Source: Flintibacter muris
Lineage (GTDB): Bacteria; Bacillota; Clostridia; Oscillospirales; Oscillospiraceae
Direction of reading: 5' to 3'
Assembly (NCBI RefSeq): GCF_943192995.1
Contig: NZ_CALPCP010000008.1
Location: 62,001-126,000 of the forward strand
Length of the DNA: 64,000 nucleotides
Within the stretch, counting starts at the first letter, position 1; each line of letters opens with the position of its first letter. Positions 1 through 9,043 of the stretch are shown piece after piece. The notes under the pieces were generated by a model, which saw nothing but the letters and a program-made list of their open reading frames with translations, had not been told where the DNA came from and made no database searches. A program made the position numbers and the translations under genes.

Positions 1-2
1 AC

Positions 3-3000
3 AACAACACCGACGACAAGGGACTGATGCGCATTGAGGTGGACGGCGAGCCCGGCACCCATCTGTCTCTGGCCGGACGTATCAAGGAAGTTGTAAACAA
101 AAATCCCGACTCCACCATCCAGGTGGCCAAGGGCACTGTGGCCAAGCTCACCGTGGACGAGGCGGCCACCAACTCCCTGGTTCAGCTGGACCGGAACACC
201 TGGGTCAAGGAGATGAACCTGGACGTGGCCACCAACGTCATTGGCGATGGCGCCATTGCCCAGCTCAACATCAACGCCCCCGGCTGCGTGGTCTCCATGC
301 TGCCCGACAATATTTACATCCGTCCCGGCCTCACCGCCAACATCGCCGGTGTGGTGATGGACTCCCTGGCGGCGGAGGAGGGCTCCTCCGACCCGCGCCT
401 GCTGGCCGGCTATCCGGCGGCCAAGGACATTGCCCCCACCGGCCTGCGGGCGGATTTCTCCGGCAATAAGAAGGGCACCATCTACTGGGCTGTCAGCAGC
501 ATTACCGACGGCTCCATTGGGGAGGAGGACCTGATCTCCCCGCCCTCCTACGGCTCCAAGGCGGTGCGCAACGGCTCCGTGGCCGCCCCCGCCGGCGACA
601 CCGTGGTCAACGCCCAGATTACCGGCTTGACAGTGGGCGGCTCCTACTACCTGTCCGCCGTGCTGGTGGACGACCAGGGCAGGCGCAGCCCGGTGAAGGT
701 GACCTCCTTCACCACCCCGGACAACACCGTGCCCGCCTTTGGCCAGAACTACCCCTATATGTCCTTTGTGGGCAAGGAAAATCCCAGCGATGGCTATATC
801 ACCGCGCAGGTCGCCGTGCTGGCCACCAAGAACTGCCAGATGTACTACGCCGTTTTGCCCGAGGGAGCGGCGGCGCCCACTGAGAACGAGCTGAAATCCG
901 CCGCCGTCAGCGGCAACCTGGGCTACGGCATTGTGGAGCTGGAGAAGAATGTGGCCCGGACCGACGATCTGGCGATTATTGTCAGCCGCCGCCTGGAGGA
1001 GCAGAAGAACTACGTGCTGTACCTGTGGCTCACCGACGTGGACGGCACCAACAGCTCCGCCATCACCTCCCTGCCCTTTACCACCCCGGATGTGACCCCG
1101 CCTGAGTTTGTGGTGCATCCCCATGTAAATGGTCAGGCCCAGGCCACCTCTGTTCCCATGGCGGCCACCCTGAAAGAGAACGGCACCATCTACTGGGTAG
1201 TGGTAGAGTCGGGCACCTCCTATCCCAAGCCGAATCCCAACAGCCAGGACGGCAGCGACAACTCGGAAGACGGCAAGACGGCCAATCTGGACAGCGACTA
1301 TGCCAAGCTCCAGGTAGCCAATGGCATGAACGCCTTCCGCAGCGGCCGGGTGAACGCCACGGCGAATACCGAGGTTGCCATCAATATCACCGGCCTGGAG
1401 GCGGAGAAGTCCTATGACCTGTACTATCTGGCCCAGGACACCGCCGGGAACTACTCTGTTCAGGTCTACAAGCTGGAGGGCGGTATCCGCACGCTGGATA
1501 ACAACCCGCCCACCGTGCGCCAGTTCTTCACCAAGTATGACGGCCAGGACAACACCCAAAACCCCATGCAGGACACTGATATCGTGCTGGAGTTCAGCGA
1601 AAACGTCTGCTTCACCAGCGCGGGCGGACGGGACATCCTGTCCTTGTACGAGGACGCGCGGACAGGCACGGAAGAGGACCAGAACAAGTTTATTCAGGCC
1701 CTGCGAAGCAGCATCACCTTTAAGGTGTGGATATACGGCATGGATACCGTGGCGGATATCAAGGGCGACGATGGAGTTGGCGAAAACTGGGTGATTGACT
1801 ATTCCGTAGAGAATATCAATGTATCCAATGTTAACGGCAGGATTCAGCTCAAGTTCCTCAGTGACGGCCTTCAGTTGAAGGGCGGCGGTATCTACAGCTT
1901 TGAGATCACCGGGATTGAGGATATGAGCGGCCACGCCATTGATCCTTCTACGGTGGACTATCAGCCGGAGTCGGTGAGCAAGGGCCACAGCGTACCCATT
2001 TTCACGGTGGTGTTCGCCCGGATCAGGCTGACAGGTGACTTCCAGCTGCCTGAAAATCAGATTCCGGAGGGAATCAAGGCCCTGAATACAGACGGGGCCA
2101 GCACCGGAACCTACGGCGTGGACTTCAAGTTCCGCATGATGCCGGAGGAGACCGACACTGTCGCGGACGGCATGGCCTATGACCTGCTGCTGTGGAGCGA
2201 CACAAATATGGAGTACGACCTGTACTACCGGGCGGTTACCATTGACAAGGACCAGACGGTTACCGTGCTGACGCATAAGGAAGAGGACGGAAAGTTTGCC
2301 TACGGCATGCCCAACATGAGCGCGGCGGAGGATAAGAGCGGCTGGGTTCTGCTGGGCAGCAGCGGCTTGTATTACCCCCTCCCCGGTCAGTTGGCCGGGA
2401 TGAGCCTGCACAGCAAATTCAATGGCTGTTCCCAGACCATCCCCTTCCCCGATTTGAACACGCTGCGTTCCGAGACGCCGGATGGGCAGACCGTCTACTA
2501 CGACTTTGTGGTCTCCATCCGCCGGATTGGAAGCCTGACAGATCCTGACACCTGGAGCGGCGACATCAACTTCTACGTGGATGTTGCGGCGGGCAACTCC
2601 TCCGACCTGTACAGGCTGGCCAGCAACCTGACTGCGGCAAGGTGGGATCAGTTCCTGGACAACGGCCTGAACAACGGGGGCGGCGAGTCCATCGGCTCTA
2701 CGCAGAACCAGGAGGACCCCCGGCGGCTGCACCTGTGGATCAACCGTGAGGACTCTGTCCAGCCTAAATTTGCGGACGATTTCCCCTCCTTTGAGATGGA
2801 TGAGAACTCCGTGACCATGAACCTGACCCTGACCCGGCCCGGCACGGTGTACTACGCCATTGGCTATGCGGATGGGCTGGGCAACGAACCGGCGGACACC
2901 TCCTTGTGGAACCCCTCCATCCGCACGATTACAGAGCAGAATCAGCGGATCAGGCCAGAGCAGGTCCCTGAGAGCGGACGGGACCGGGATACTATGGATA

Positions 3001-4775
3001 TGCCGGTGCTGTTGAACCCGCTGAAGGGTGACATCCAAAACCCGAACTGGGCGGAGGGCAGCTCGATCATCCCGCCCGGCAGTCTGGAATACCGGGGCGT
3101 GGCCAGCGCTACGGTGGAGATTGAAAACCTGGCCCCCAACCGGACCTACTATGTCTACTTTGTCATCAGAGGGGCCGGAATGGAGCCCTCTGAGGTGGAG
3201 ATTTACAAGTTTAAGACCGATCCGGTGGCCCGGCCCGAGATTTCCATAGTCGGCCAGCCGCCAACGGTGACGGAGCCCGGACGGGCGGGGCTGTCCACGG
3301 ATATAGGCTCGGAGCTGACTTATAAGATTTATTCGGAATCCTCTATCCGTGAGCTCCCGTATATGAAGGACACCGACCTGCTCAGCAGTTATCTGTATCC
3401 CGGCCGCACCCTGCCTGCTGCCTATAAGAATTACACCGTTTATGATGCATTGAAGGAAATCTACACCTACCGGAAGGCGTCGAATGAGGGGAATGATACC
3501 TCCGGCTACTTCCCGACAGACGGTTCGGGCAACCCGGAGCGGTTCAACAAGCGGTACTCCGTGTTTGATATCTATGCCAATGAGACGATAAAGGACGATA
3601 TCCTGGAGTGGCTGGAGCGAGATGAGGCGTCAGGGCCGGCCACCCAGGGCGGACCGGAGCACATTAACGCCAACGCCTGGCTGTACAGTGACCGCGTGCT
3701 CCAGGCCGACCAGACCTACTATGTGATTTCCATGGCACGAAAGGACCCGGAGGATGCCAGCATGACCAACACCACCACCGGGATTCGCTACTCCTTTATG
3801 GGCAACGAAATCAAGCTGAGCGACCAGAACCCGCCCCAGCTGATTAACGCCACAGGCAGCTTTACGGTTGCCAAGGATGCTAATGATGCGAATGTTGTGA
3901 CAGGAGGATCGATTACCCTTACCTTCAACAAGGAACTATATTTCCTTAATGGCGGTACAGACGCTGATGGTAACCCGACAATAGCTAAAGTTGAGAAAAG
4001 CGACCTGCAATCCATATTTAATCCCTCCATTGGCGTTAATTGGACTGCCAATACACACAATATCCAAACCTCTCAAGCCGGCTACTCCACAATCACCCTT
4101 CCGTTGAGTGGTCCCACCGTTTCCATTGGCATCAGCAACGGCTGGCTGATTAACTCCAGCAACGTTGCGGGATCGGAAGGTATGCAGATTGTACACTCGA
4201 GCAGGTGGCCGGACACGACCACCGCCACAACGACCCAGGGCACCTACTATCTGAACGTTTTCTGGGGCTCGACGATCAACGTGGGCAACGAGGCCAGCGC
4301 CGGCTGGACCATCCAGGGCATGGGCCCGGGGATTCCGGCGCCCACCACCCGCACCGCCATCCCCCAGGCCCAGGGCGCCAGCACCACCTTTAGCGTGAGC
4401 AGCAACAACACGGTGGACGGAACCAGCACCATCCGCTTCAATGCCCCGCTGTACCTGGGCGGAAGCGAACCGGCTACCCTCCAAGAGTTGCTGAACGCGG
4501 CCAACGTGATCGGCGGTATCGACACAAGGAATAGCAGTCTGGTCAACAGCGCCAACGGCGCCACGCTGACCCTCAAGCTGTCTGGCAAGGTGGATGACGT
4601 GGCCCTGAACATCCCCGCCGGCAAGCTGACTAACTCCGCGGGCGAACCGGCAGCCAACGGGCTGAGCATTAAGGTTCAGCAGCGGACTGAGAACTCTCTG
4701 GCGACATTCAAGAACTTCTACACAGATATTTCTTGGGGTAGTCAAACTTGGACAAGTGCAGGACGCAATAGTTGA
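3..4775 (+). CDS. giant secreted Fn3/Ig-like repeat protein, 5' end outside window
   Basis: This is a very large predicted surface or secreted protein. The reading frame is open to the left edge of the window; the first internal ATG is at 27, with no ribosome binding site before it, so the N-terminus is missing. At least 1582 residues are visible. They form repeated beta-sandwich modules with recurring 'GTIYW', 'YYAV' and 'SYYL' strands and 'TTPD..PP.F' linkers, as in fibronectin-III or Ig-like adhesins. Two segments (near nt 1500-2000 and nt 3830-4700) resemble the bacterial Ig-like class in which a 'L.FSE' or 'L.FN' strand follows a proline linker. No SLH, LPXTG or transmembrane segment is seen at the C-terminus. 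It precedes an SLH protein by 68 nt on the same strand, so the two may work together on the envelope. The ligand is unknown. Confidence 0.8.
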   Translation, partial: NNTDDKGLMRIEVDGEPGTHLSLAGRIKEVVNKNPDSTIQVAKGTVAKLTVDEAATNSLVQLDRNTWVKEMNLDVATNVIGDGAIAQLNINAPGCVVSMLPDNIYIRPGLTANIAGVVMDSLAAEEGSSDPRLLAGYPAAKDIAPTGLRADFSGNKKGTIYWAVSSITDGSIGEEDLISPPSYGSKAVRNGSVAAPAGDTVVNAQITGLTVGGSYYLSAVLVDDQGRRSPVKVTSFTTPDNTVPAFGQNYPYMSFVGKENPSDGYITAQVAVLATKNCQMYYAVLPEGAAAPTENELKSAAVSGNLGYGIVELEKNVARTDDLAIIVSRRLEEQKNYVLYLWLTDVDGTNSSAITSLPFTTPDVTPPEFVVHPHVNGQAQATSVPMAATLKENGTIYWVVVESGTSYPKPNPNSQDGSDNSEDGKTANLDSDYAKLQVANGMNAFRSGRVNATANTEVAINITGLEAEKSYDLYYLAQDTAGNYSVQVYKLEGGIRTLDNNPPTVRQFFTKYDGQDNTQNPMQDTDIVLEFSENVCFTSAGGRDILSLYEDARTGTEEDQNKFIQALRSSITFKVWIYGMDTVADIKGDDGVGENWVIDYSVENINVSNVNGRIQLKFLSDGLQLKGGGIYSFEITGIEDMSGHAIDPSTVDYQPESVSKGHSVPIFTVVFARIRLTGDFQLPENQIPEGIKALNTDGASTGTYGVDFKFRMMPEETDTVADGMAYDLLLWSDTNMEYDLYYRAVTIDKDQTVTVLTHKEEDGKFAYGMPNMSAAEDKSGWVLLGSSGLYYPLPGQLAGMSLHSKFNGCSQTIPFPDLNTLRSETPDGQTVYYDFVVSIRRIGSLTDPDTWSGDINFYVDVAAGNSSDLYRLASNLTAARWDQFLDNGLNNGGGESIGSTQNQEDPRRLHLWINREDSVQPKFADDFPSFEMDENSVTMNLTLTRPGTVYYAIGYADGLGNEPADTSLWNPSIRTITEQNQRIRPEQVPESGRDRDTMDMPVLLNPLKGDIQNPNWAEGSSIIPPGSLEYRGVASATVEIENLAPNRTYYVYFVIRGAGMEPSEVEIYKFKTDPVARPEISIVGQPPTVTEPGRAGLSTDIGSELTYKIYSESSIRELPYMKDTDLLSSYLYPGRTLPAAYKNYTVYDALKEIYTYRKASNEGNDTSGYFPTDGSGNPERFNKRYSVFDIYANETIKDDILEWLERDEASGPATQGGPEHINANAWLYSDRVLQADQTYYVISMARKDPEDASMTNTTTGIRYSFMGNEIKLSDQNPPQLINATGSFTVAKDANDANVVTGGSITLTFNKELYFLNGGTDADGNPTIAKVEKSDLQSIFNPSIGVNWTANTHNIQTSQAGYSTITLPLSGPTVSIGISNGWLINSSNVAGSEGMQIVHSSRWPDTTTATTTQGTYYLNVFWGSTINVGNEASAGWTIQGMGPGIPAPTTRTAIPQAQGASTTFSVSSNNTVDGTSTIRFNAPLYLGGSEPATLQELLNAANVIGGIDTRNSSLVNSANGATLTLKLSGKVDDVALNIPAGKLTNSAGEPAANGLSIKVQQRTENSLATFKNFYTDISWGSQTWTSAGRNS

Positions 4776-4782
4776 TCCCGGC

Positions 4783-4810
4783 ACGGGAGCGAGCCCCGGC
4801 TCGCTCCCGT
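4783..4810 (+). terminator. GC-rich hairpin between two surface-protein genes
   Basis: A perfect 13 bp stem (ACGGGAGCGAGCC and its complement) with a 2 nt loop lies between the stop of the upstream gene and the ribosome binding site of the next. There is no T-run after it, so it may be a processing or partial-attenuation hairpin rather than a strong terminator. Confidence 0.5.
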
Positions 4811-4843
4811 ATCCCTATCCCACCTGAAAAAGGAGTGTTTAAT

Positions 4844-7800
4844 ATGCGGAAAACCTTTGTCCAGTGCTGTCTGGCCCTGCTTTTGGCTCCGGTTCTGGTA
4901 TGTATGCTTACTGGCACAATCGCGCTTGCGGCGTCTGGGGCCAATCTTACTGCTGCCAGATCCGGCAGCGGCGCGTCCGGGGGCAATACCAGCACCACTA
5001 CGCCTGATACAGCCAGGAGGCTGCGGATTGAAGTAATCGGCGACGCGGAAGCCACATTGAAATATGGTGAAGAAAAGCGGCTGGCAGTCAAGGTCTACAC
5101 AAAGCTTGGCGAAAACGGCAGCGAGAGAGACGTGACCCGTGATACCTCCTACTTCTGGTCCAGCAGCGACAGCAGCAAGGTGTATATCCCCATAAATACC
5201 GTAGGCGGCGTCAGGGTTGTTGGCGTAGGAGAAGACCCGGCGGATAATCAGATTGAAGTTACAGTCGCGGCCACATATGGGGGCATTACAGAGACAGAAA
5301 CCTTTACGATTACGGTTGTGGACGACCGCCATGTGCGGATCGAGGAGCGCACCGCCGCAGTGGAGCAGGTGTACCTTACCGCGGGCACCTCAAAAAATTT
5401 GATGGCCTATGTTTCCAAAAACGGAAGCAAGGAGACAGGCACTGATATCGCCTGGACCAGCAGCGACCCTTCTGTTGTCAGGGTGGAAGCGAATACGGAC
5501 GGCTCTGTCGCCACGCTGATTCCGGCCGCCGACATTACAGAGGAGAAAACGGTAACAATTACCGCCTCCTCCGACGACGCGGACCCGGCAGCAGTGACCT
5601 GTATCATCAGCCCCAACCCCACCACCGATCCGGACGACCCGGACGACCCCAATAAGCCTCCGGCCGGGGATACCCTCCCGGAGGGGAATGTGATTAAGGG
5701 GATTACCATTGAAAATCCCAAGCCCAGCGGCACAAATGAGACGTATGTCATGAATCCGGGCTCGGTGACCATGCAGATGAAGGTGACCATTGAGTATTCG
5801 GATAAGAGAACGGAACAAAAAGAAGTGATGTGGAACAGAAACGGCAAGGCCATTGCCCAATTTTCCATACAGGGCCAGACCTATGATATCGAAGTTGCCC
5901 TCAGCAGCGACAAAAAGGAGGTTGCCAGCACAAGTGAGCTGAAACTGATAGCCTCCAAGCCTGGCGAGGCTGTGATTACCGCCAAAGTGGCGGACGGAAA
6001 AGGCGGCTGGCTGAGTGACACAGCCGAGCTCAAGGTGACCGTAAGCGGCTATGAGCTGCTGAAAGATGAGGTTACGATTGAGGAAAACCAGAGCATTGAT
6101 CCGGTGGAGGAGGGGATTGTCAAGGCCTACGGCAGCGCCAGCACCGGCCAGCTGACCTACTGGTCTGATGACTCCCTGATCGCCACCTACATCAACGGCG
6201 CCATTGTGGGTACTACCCCGGGCACCACCCAATTTACCGTCAGCGCCGGCAGCGCCTCCTTCCGGGGCACCTTTAAGGTCACCGTAATCTCCGACCCCAA
6301 CGCCACCATTGAGGAGGGCCCCATCAAAAATACCGACATACTGAAGTTCAGCACCCTGCTCACAAAAATCCGGCGGCAGGCCGGCGGCAACCTGTCCCAC
6401 ATCACCGGCCTGAACGTAGACCCCAGCCAGGGCACGCTCTACTATAAGTATGTCTCCGAATCGGTTACCGGCTCGGGCGTGGGCTCCGGGAACTACTATC
6501 ACCCCAGCCGGAGCGGCGGGGTTCCCTCCGGGCAGAGGTCCATTGCGGACATCACCTTTGTCCCCAAATCGGACTACCTGGGCGGCCAGGTGACCATCAG
6601 CTACACCGCCGTGTCTGAAGACGGCAAGAACTACTCCTGTAAAATCCTGGTCACCGTGACCTCGGAGAGCGGGTCCGCCGCCGGGATTACCTGCACCACC
6701 GATTACAACACCCCCATCAAGTTCAGCAGCGACGAGTTTAACCGGGTTTGCCGGGAGCGGCTGGGGATTAACCTGAGCTACGTGGTCTTTTCCCAGCCCC
6801 CGGAGCGCCAGGGTATGCTGTACACCAACTACTCCGGCTCCGGGAACTACGGCAGCGTGGTGGATATCCGCCGCCAGTACACCCTGAAAGAGCTGGACGA
6901 CGTCTGGTTTGTCCCCGCCCCGGGCTACAGCGGCTCGGTTACTGTCTATTACACCGCCTACGGCGTGGGCGCGAATGGCGGCTCCTACTCCGGTCAGGTG
7001 AATATCACCGTGAATCCGGAGGGCAGCGTGGAGATCGGCGGACTGGTCTACGACGTGTTCCAGGGCGGCGTGGCCCACTTTGATGATGAGCACTTTAACA
7101 GCTACTGTCGGGACGTTCTCTATGAGGAGAACCGCTATGACCGGCAGACGCTCAGCTACATCCGCTTCGATTCCCTGCCCGCCGAGAGCCAGGGCGTGCT
7201 GTATTACGACTACCGCTCCTCCACCAGCAGCGGCAGCCGGGCCAATACCGGAACCAGCTACTACTACGGCGTCCGCAACCCCCGCATTGACCGGCTGGCC
7301 TTTGTTCCGGCGGCGGACTTTACCGGCACCCTGCGCCTCCCCTTCACCGGCTGGACTGCCGACGGCACCCGCTTTACCGGCAATGTGGAAATCAATGTCC
7401 GCAGCGGCTCCGGCGGCGCCTCCGGGGATATTTATTACAACTGCCAGCCCGGACGAACCGTCAGTTTCCGGAGCAGCGATTTTACCAGCCTGAGCCAGGC
7501 CCAAGCCGGCCGTACCCTGGACTATATCGTGTTCCAGAGCCTGCCTGACTCCATGGAGGGCTCGCTGTACTATGGCAGCACACGGATTACCACCGTGGGC
7601 TCCCGGTATCAGAACAACAATATCAGCCGGCTGTCCTTCCGGGCCTCCACCAGCTTTTCCGGGCTGGTGAATATCCCCTTTGAGGGCCGCGCCGCCAACG
7701 GCGTAACCTTCCAGGGAGTGGTGACCATTGGCTCCGACAGCTCCGGGAGCAGTAATTGGAGCAATATCCGCTATACGGCGGACTCCAAGACCCCGGCGGT

Positions 7801-8998
7801 CTTTGCACGGAATGACTTTGACGCCTTCTCCCGGTGGGAGACCGGCAGAGATATCAGCGCTGTTCGCTTTACGATCCCCTCCTCCGGCCAGGGCACGCTG
7901 TACCGCAGCTACCGGTCCAGCTCCAGCCCCGGCACCCGGATTACCTCCTCCAATACCTCCATTACCGCCAGCGATTTGGACCGGGTGGCCTTTGTCCCCG
8001 TCTCCGGCTACACCGGAACGGTCTATATCGACTTTACCGCCACAGCCGCCAGCAGCGGCGGAAGCTTTACCGGAACGGTGGAGATTGAGGTGGGCCTGCC
8101 CCCGGCGGACGTCACGGCCCGGTACTCCACACGGACGCAGCCGGTGTATTTCTACTCTGGCGATCTGGCCCGGAGCCATTACACCCTCAGCTCTGTCCAG
8201 TTTAACGGCCTGCCTGCCGCCAGCGAGGGGTATCTGTACTACCAGTACACCAGTCCCACCCGCTATGGCCAGCTGGCCGGGACCAACATTGCCTACCGGC
8301 CCAGCGGCAGTTATCAGATCTCCGAGCTGGCCTTTGTGCCCCGGGCGGGCTTTACCGGAACGGTGACCATCCCCTACACTGGCACAAATTCCAATGGCTC
8401 CACCTTCGCGGGAGAGGTCATCATCACCGTCTCGCCCACCTACAGCTCCGCCTATTTCAGCGACATGGCGGGCTACAGCAACGCCCAGCGGGCGGCAGTG
8501 GACTTCCTCTACGACCACAATATCACCCAGGGCATGACTACCACCCAGTATGGGCCGGAGAGCTCCATCCGCCGGGGAGACTTTGCCCGGATGCTGTATC
8601 AGGCCTTTGAGCTCAGTCCCAGCGGCACCTACGGGGCCTTCCGGGATGTATCCAGCAGCGCCTACTACGCCGAGGCGGTGAATACCCTGTATAACCGGGG
8701 GATCGTCAGCGGGATCGGCAACGGCCTGTATGCCCCCGACAGCACCCTCACACGTCAGGACGCCATCTGTATGGTACAGCGGGCCATGAAGGCGGTGGGC
8801 TGGACCGCCAACGACGGCTATGCCAGCGCCCTGTTCGGATACGGCGACAGCGGCAGTGTCTCCGGCTACGCCCAGGGGGCTATGTCCTTCGCGGTTCAGC
8901 GGGGCTATCTGCCCACCAGCGGCAGCTGGCTCAACCCCACCCAGCCGCTGACCAGAGTAGACATGGCTGAGATTATCCACCGTGTATTGACCTATTAA
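4844..8998 (+). CDS. S-layer-homology (SLH) anchored repeat surface protein
   Basis: Predicted secreted cell-surface protein of 1384 residues. ATG 4844 is chosen because AAAGGAG lies 8 nt upstream and it opens directly into a signal peptide (MRKTF, then a leucine-rich core ending near ALAAS). Residues about 50-490 hold Big2-like Ig modules ('WTSSDPSVV', 'TYWSDDSLI'). Residues about 490-1200 hold six tandem modules of 115-130 residues. Each starts with a 'F..D.F' strand, then 'I.F..LP....G.LYY.Y', then 'I..LAFVP...F.GT..I.YT' and ends in 'G.V.ITV'. The last 180 residues are three SLH motifs ('YFSDMAGYSNAQRAAVDFLY', 'FRDVSSSAYYAEAVNTLYNR', and a third ending LTRVDMAEIIHRVL) that bind secondary cell-wall polymer. 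Function beyond anchoring is unknown. Confidence 0.9.
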   Translation: MRKTFVQCCLALLLAPVLVCMLTGTIALAASGANLTAARSGSGASGGNTSTTTPDTARRLRIEVIGDAEATLKYGEEKRLAVKVYTKLGENGSERDVTRDTSYFWSSSDSSKVYIPINTVGGVRVVGVGEDPADNQIEVTVAATYGGITETETFTITVVDDRHVRIEERTAAVEQVYLTAGTSKNLMAYVSKNGSKETGTDIAWTSSDPSVVRVEANTDGSVATLIPAADITEEKTVTITASSDDADPAAVTCIISPNPTTDPDDPDDPNKPPAGDTLPEGNVIKGITIENPKPSGTNETYVMNPGSVTMQMKVTIEYSDKRTEQKEVMWNRNGKAIAQFSIQGQTYDIEVALSSDKKEVASTSELKLIASKPGEAVITAKVADGKGGWLSDTAELKVTVSGYELLKDEVTIEENQSIDPVEEGIVKAYGSASTGQLTYWSDDSLIATYINGAIVGTTPGTTQFTVSAGSASFRGTFKVTVISDPNATIEEGPIKNTDILKFSTLLTKIRRQAGGNLSHITGLNVDPSQGTLYYKYVSESVTGSGVGSGNYYHPSRSGGVPSGQRSIADITFVPKSDYLGGQVTISYTAVSEDGKNYSCKILVTVTSESGSAAGITCTTDYNTPIKFSSDEFNRVCRERLGINLSYVVFSQPPERQGMLYTNYSGSGNYGSVVDIRRQYTLKELDDVWFVPAPGYSGSVTVYYTAYGVGANGGSYSGQVNITVNPEGSVEIGGLVYDVFQGGVAHFDDEHFNSYCRDVLYEENRYDRQTLSYIRFDSLPAESQGVLYYDYRSSTSSGSRANTGTSYYYGVRNPRIDRLAFVPAADFTGTLRLPFTGWTADGTRFTGNVEINVRSGSGGASGDIYYNCQPGRTVSFRSSDFTSLSQAQAGRTLDYIVFQSLPDSMEGSLYYGSTRITTVGSRYQNNNISRLSFRASTSFSGLVNIPFEGRAANGVTFQGVVTIGSDSSGSSNWSNIRYTADSKTPAVFARNDFDAFSRWETGRDISAVRFTIPSSGQGTLYRSYRSSSSPGTRITSSNTSITASDLDRVAFVPVSGYTGTVYIDFTATAASSGGSFTGTVEIEVGLPPADVTARYSTRTQPVYFYSGDLARSHYTLSSVQFNGLPAASEGYLYYQYTSPTRYGQLAGTNIAYRPSGSYQISELAFVPRAGFTGTVTIPYTGTNSNGSTFAGEVIITVSPTYSSAYFSDMAGYSNAQRAAVDFLYDHNITQGMTTTQYGPESSIRRGDFARMLYQAFELSPSGTYGAFRDVSSSAYYAEAVNTLYNRGIVSGIGNGLYAPDSTLTRQDAICMVQRAMKAVGWTANDGYASALFGYGDSGSVSGYAQGAMSFAVQRGYLPTSGSWLNPTQPLTRVDMAEIIHRVLTY

Positions 8999-9003
8999 AG
9001 CAA

Positions 9004-9043
9004 AAAATCACCCCGGCTAATGGCGGCCGGGGTGATTTTTATT
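9004..9043. terminator. bidirectional terminator
   Basis: The inverted repeat AAAAATCACCCCGGC / GCCGGGGTGATTTTT, with A-rich and T-rich flanks, sits between the convergent SLH gene and the membrane-protein gene. It can terminate both. Confidence 0.9.

Noticed and set aside
6320-8440. CRISPR-like or tandem DNA repeat
   Set aside because: The repeats are at protein level, degenerate in DNA and inside a coding frame.
5390-8980. Very long minus-strand frame opposite the SLH gene (1196 codons)
   Set aside because: It is antisense to a gene with signal peptide, repeats and SLH motifs; it is Gly/His/Ala-biased without domains, as expected from GC-rich codon shadows.
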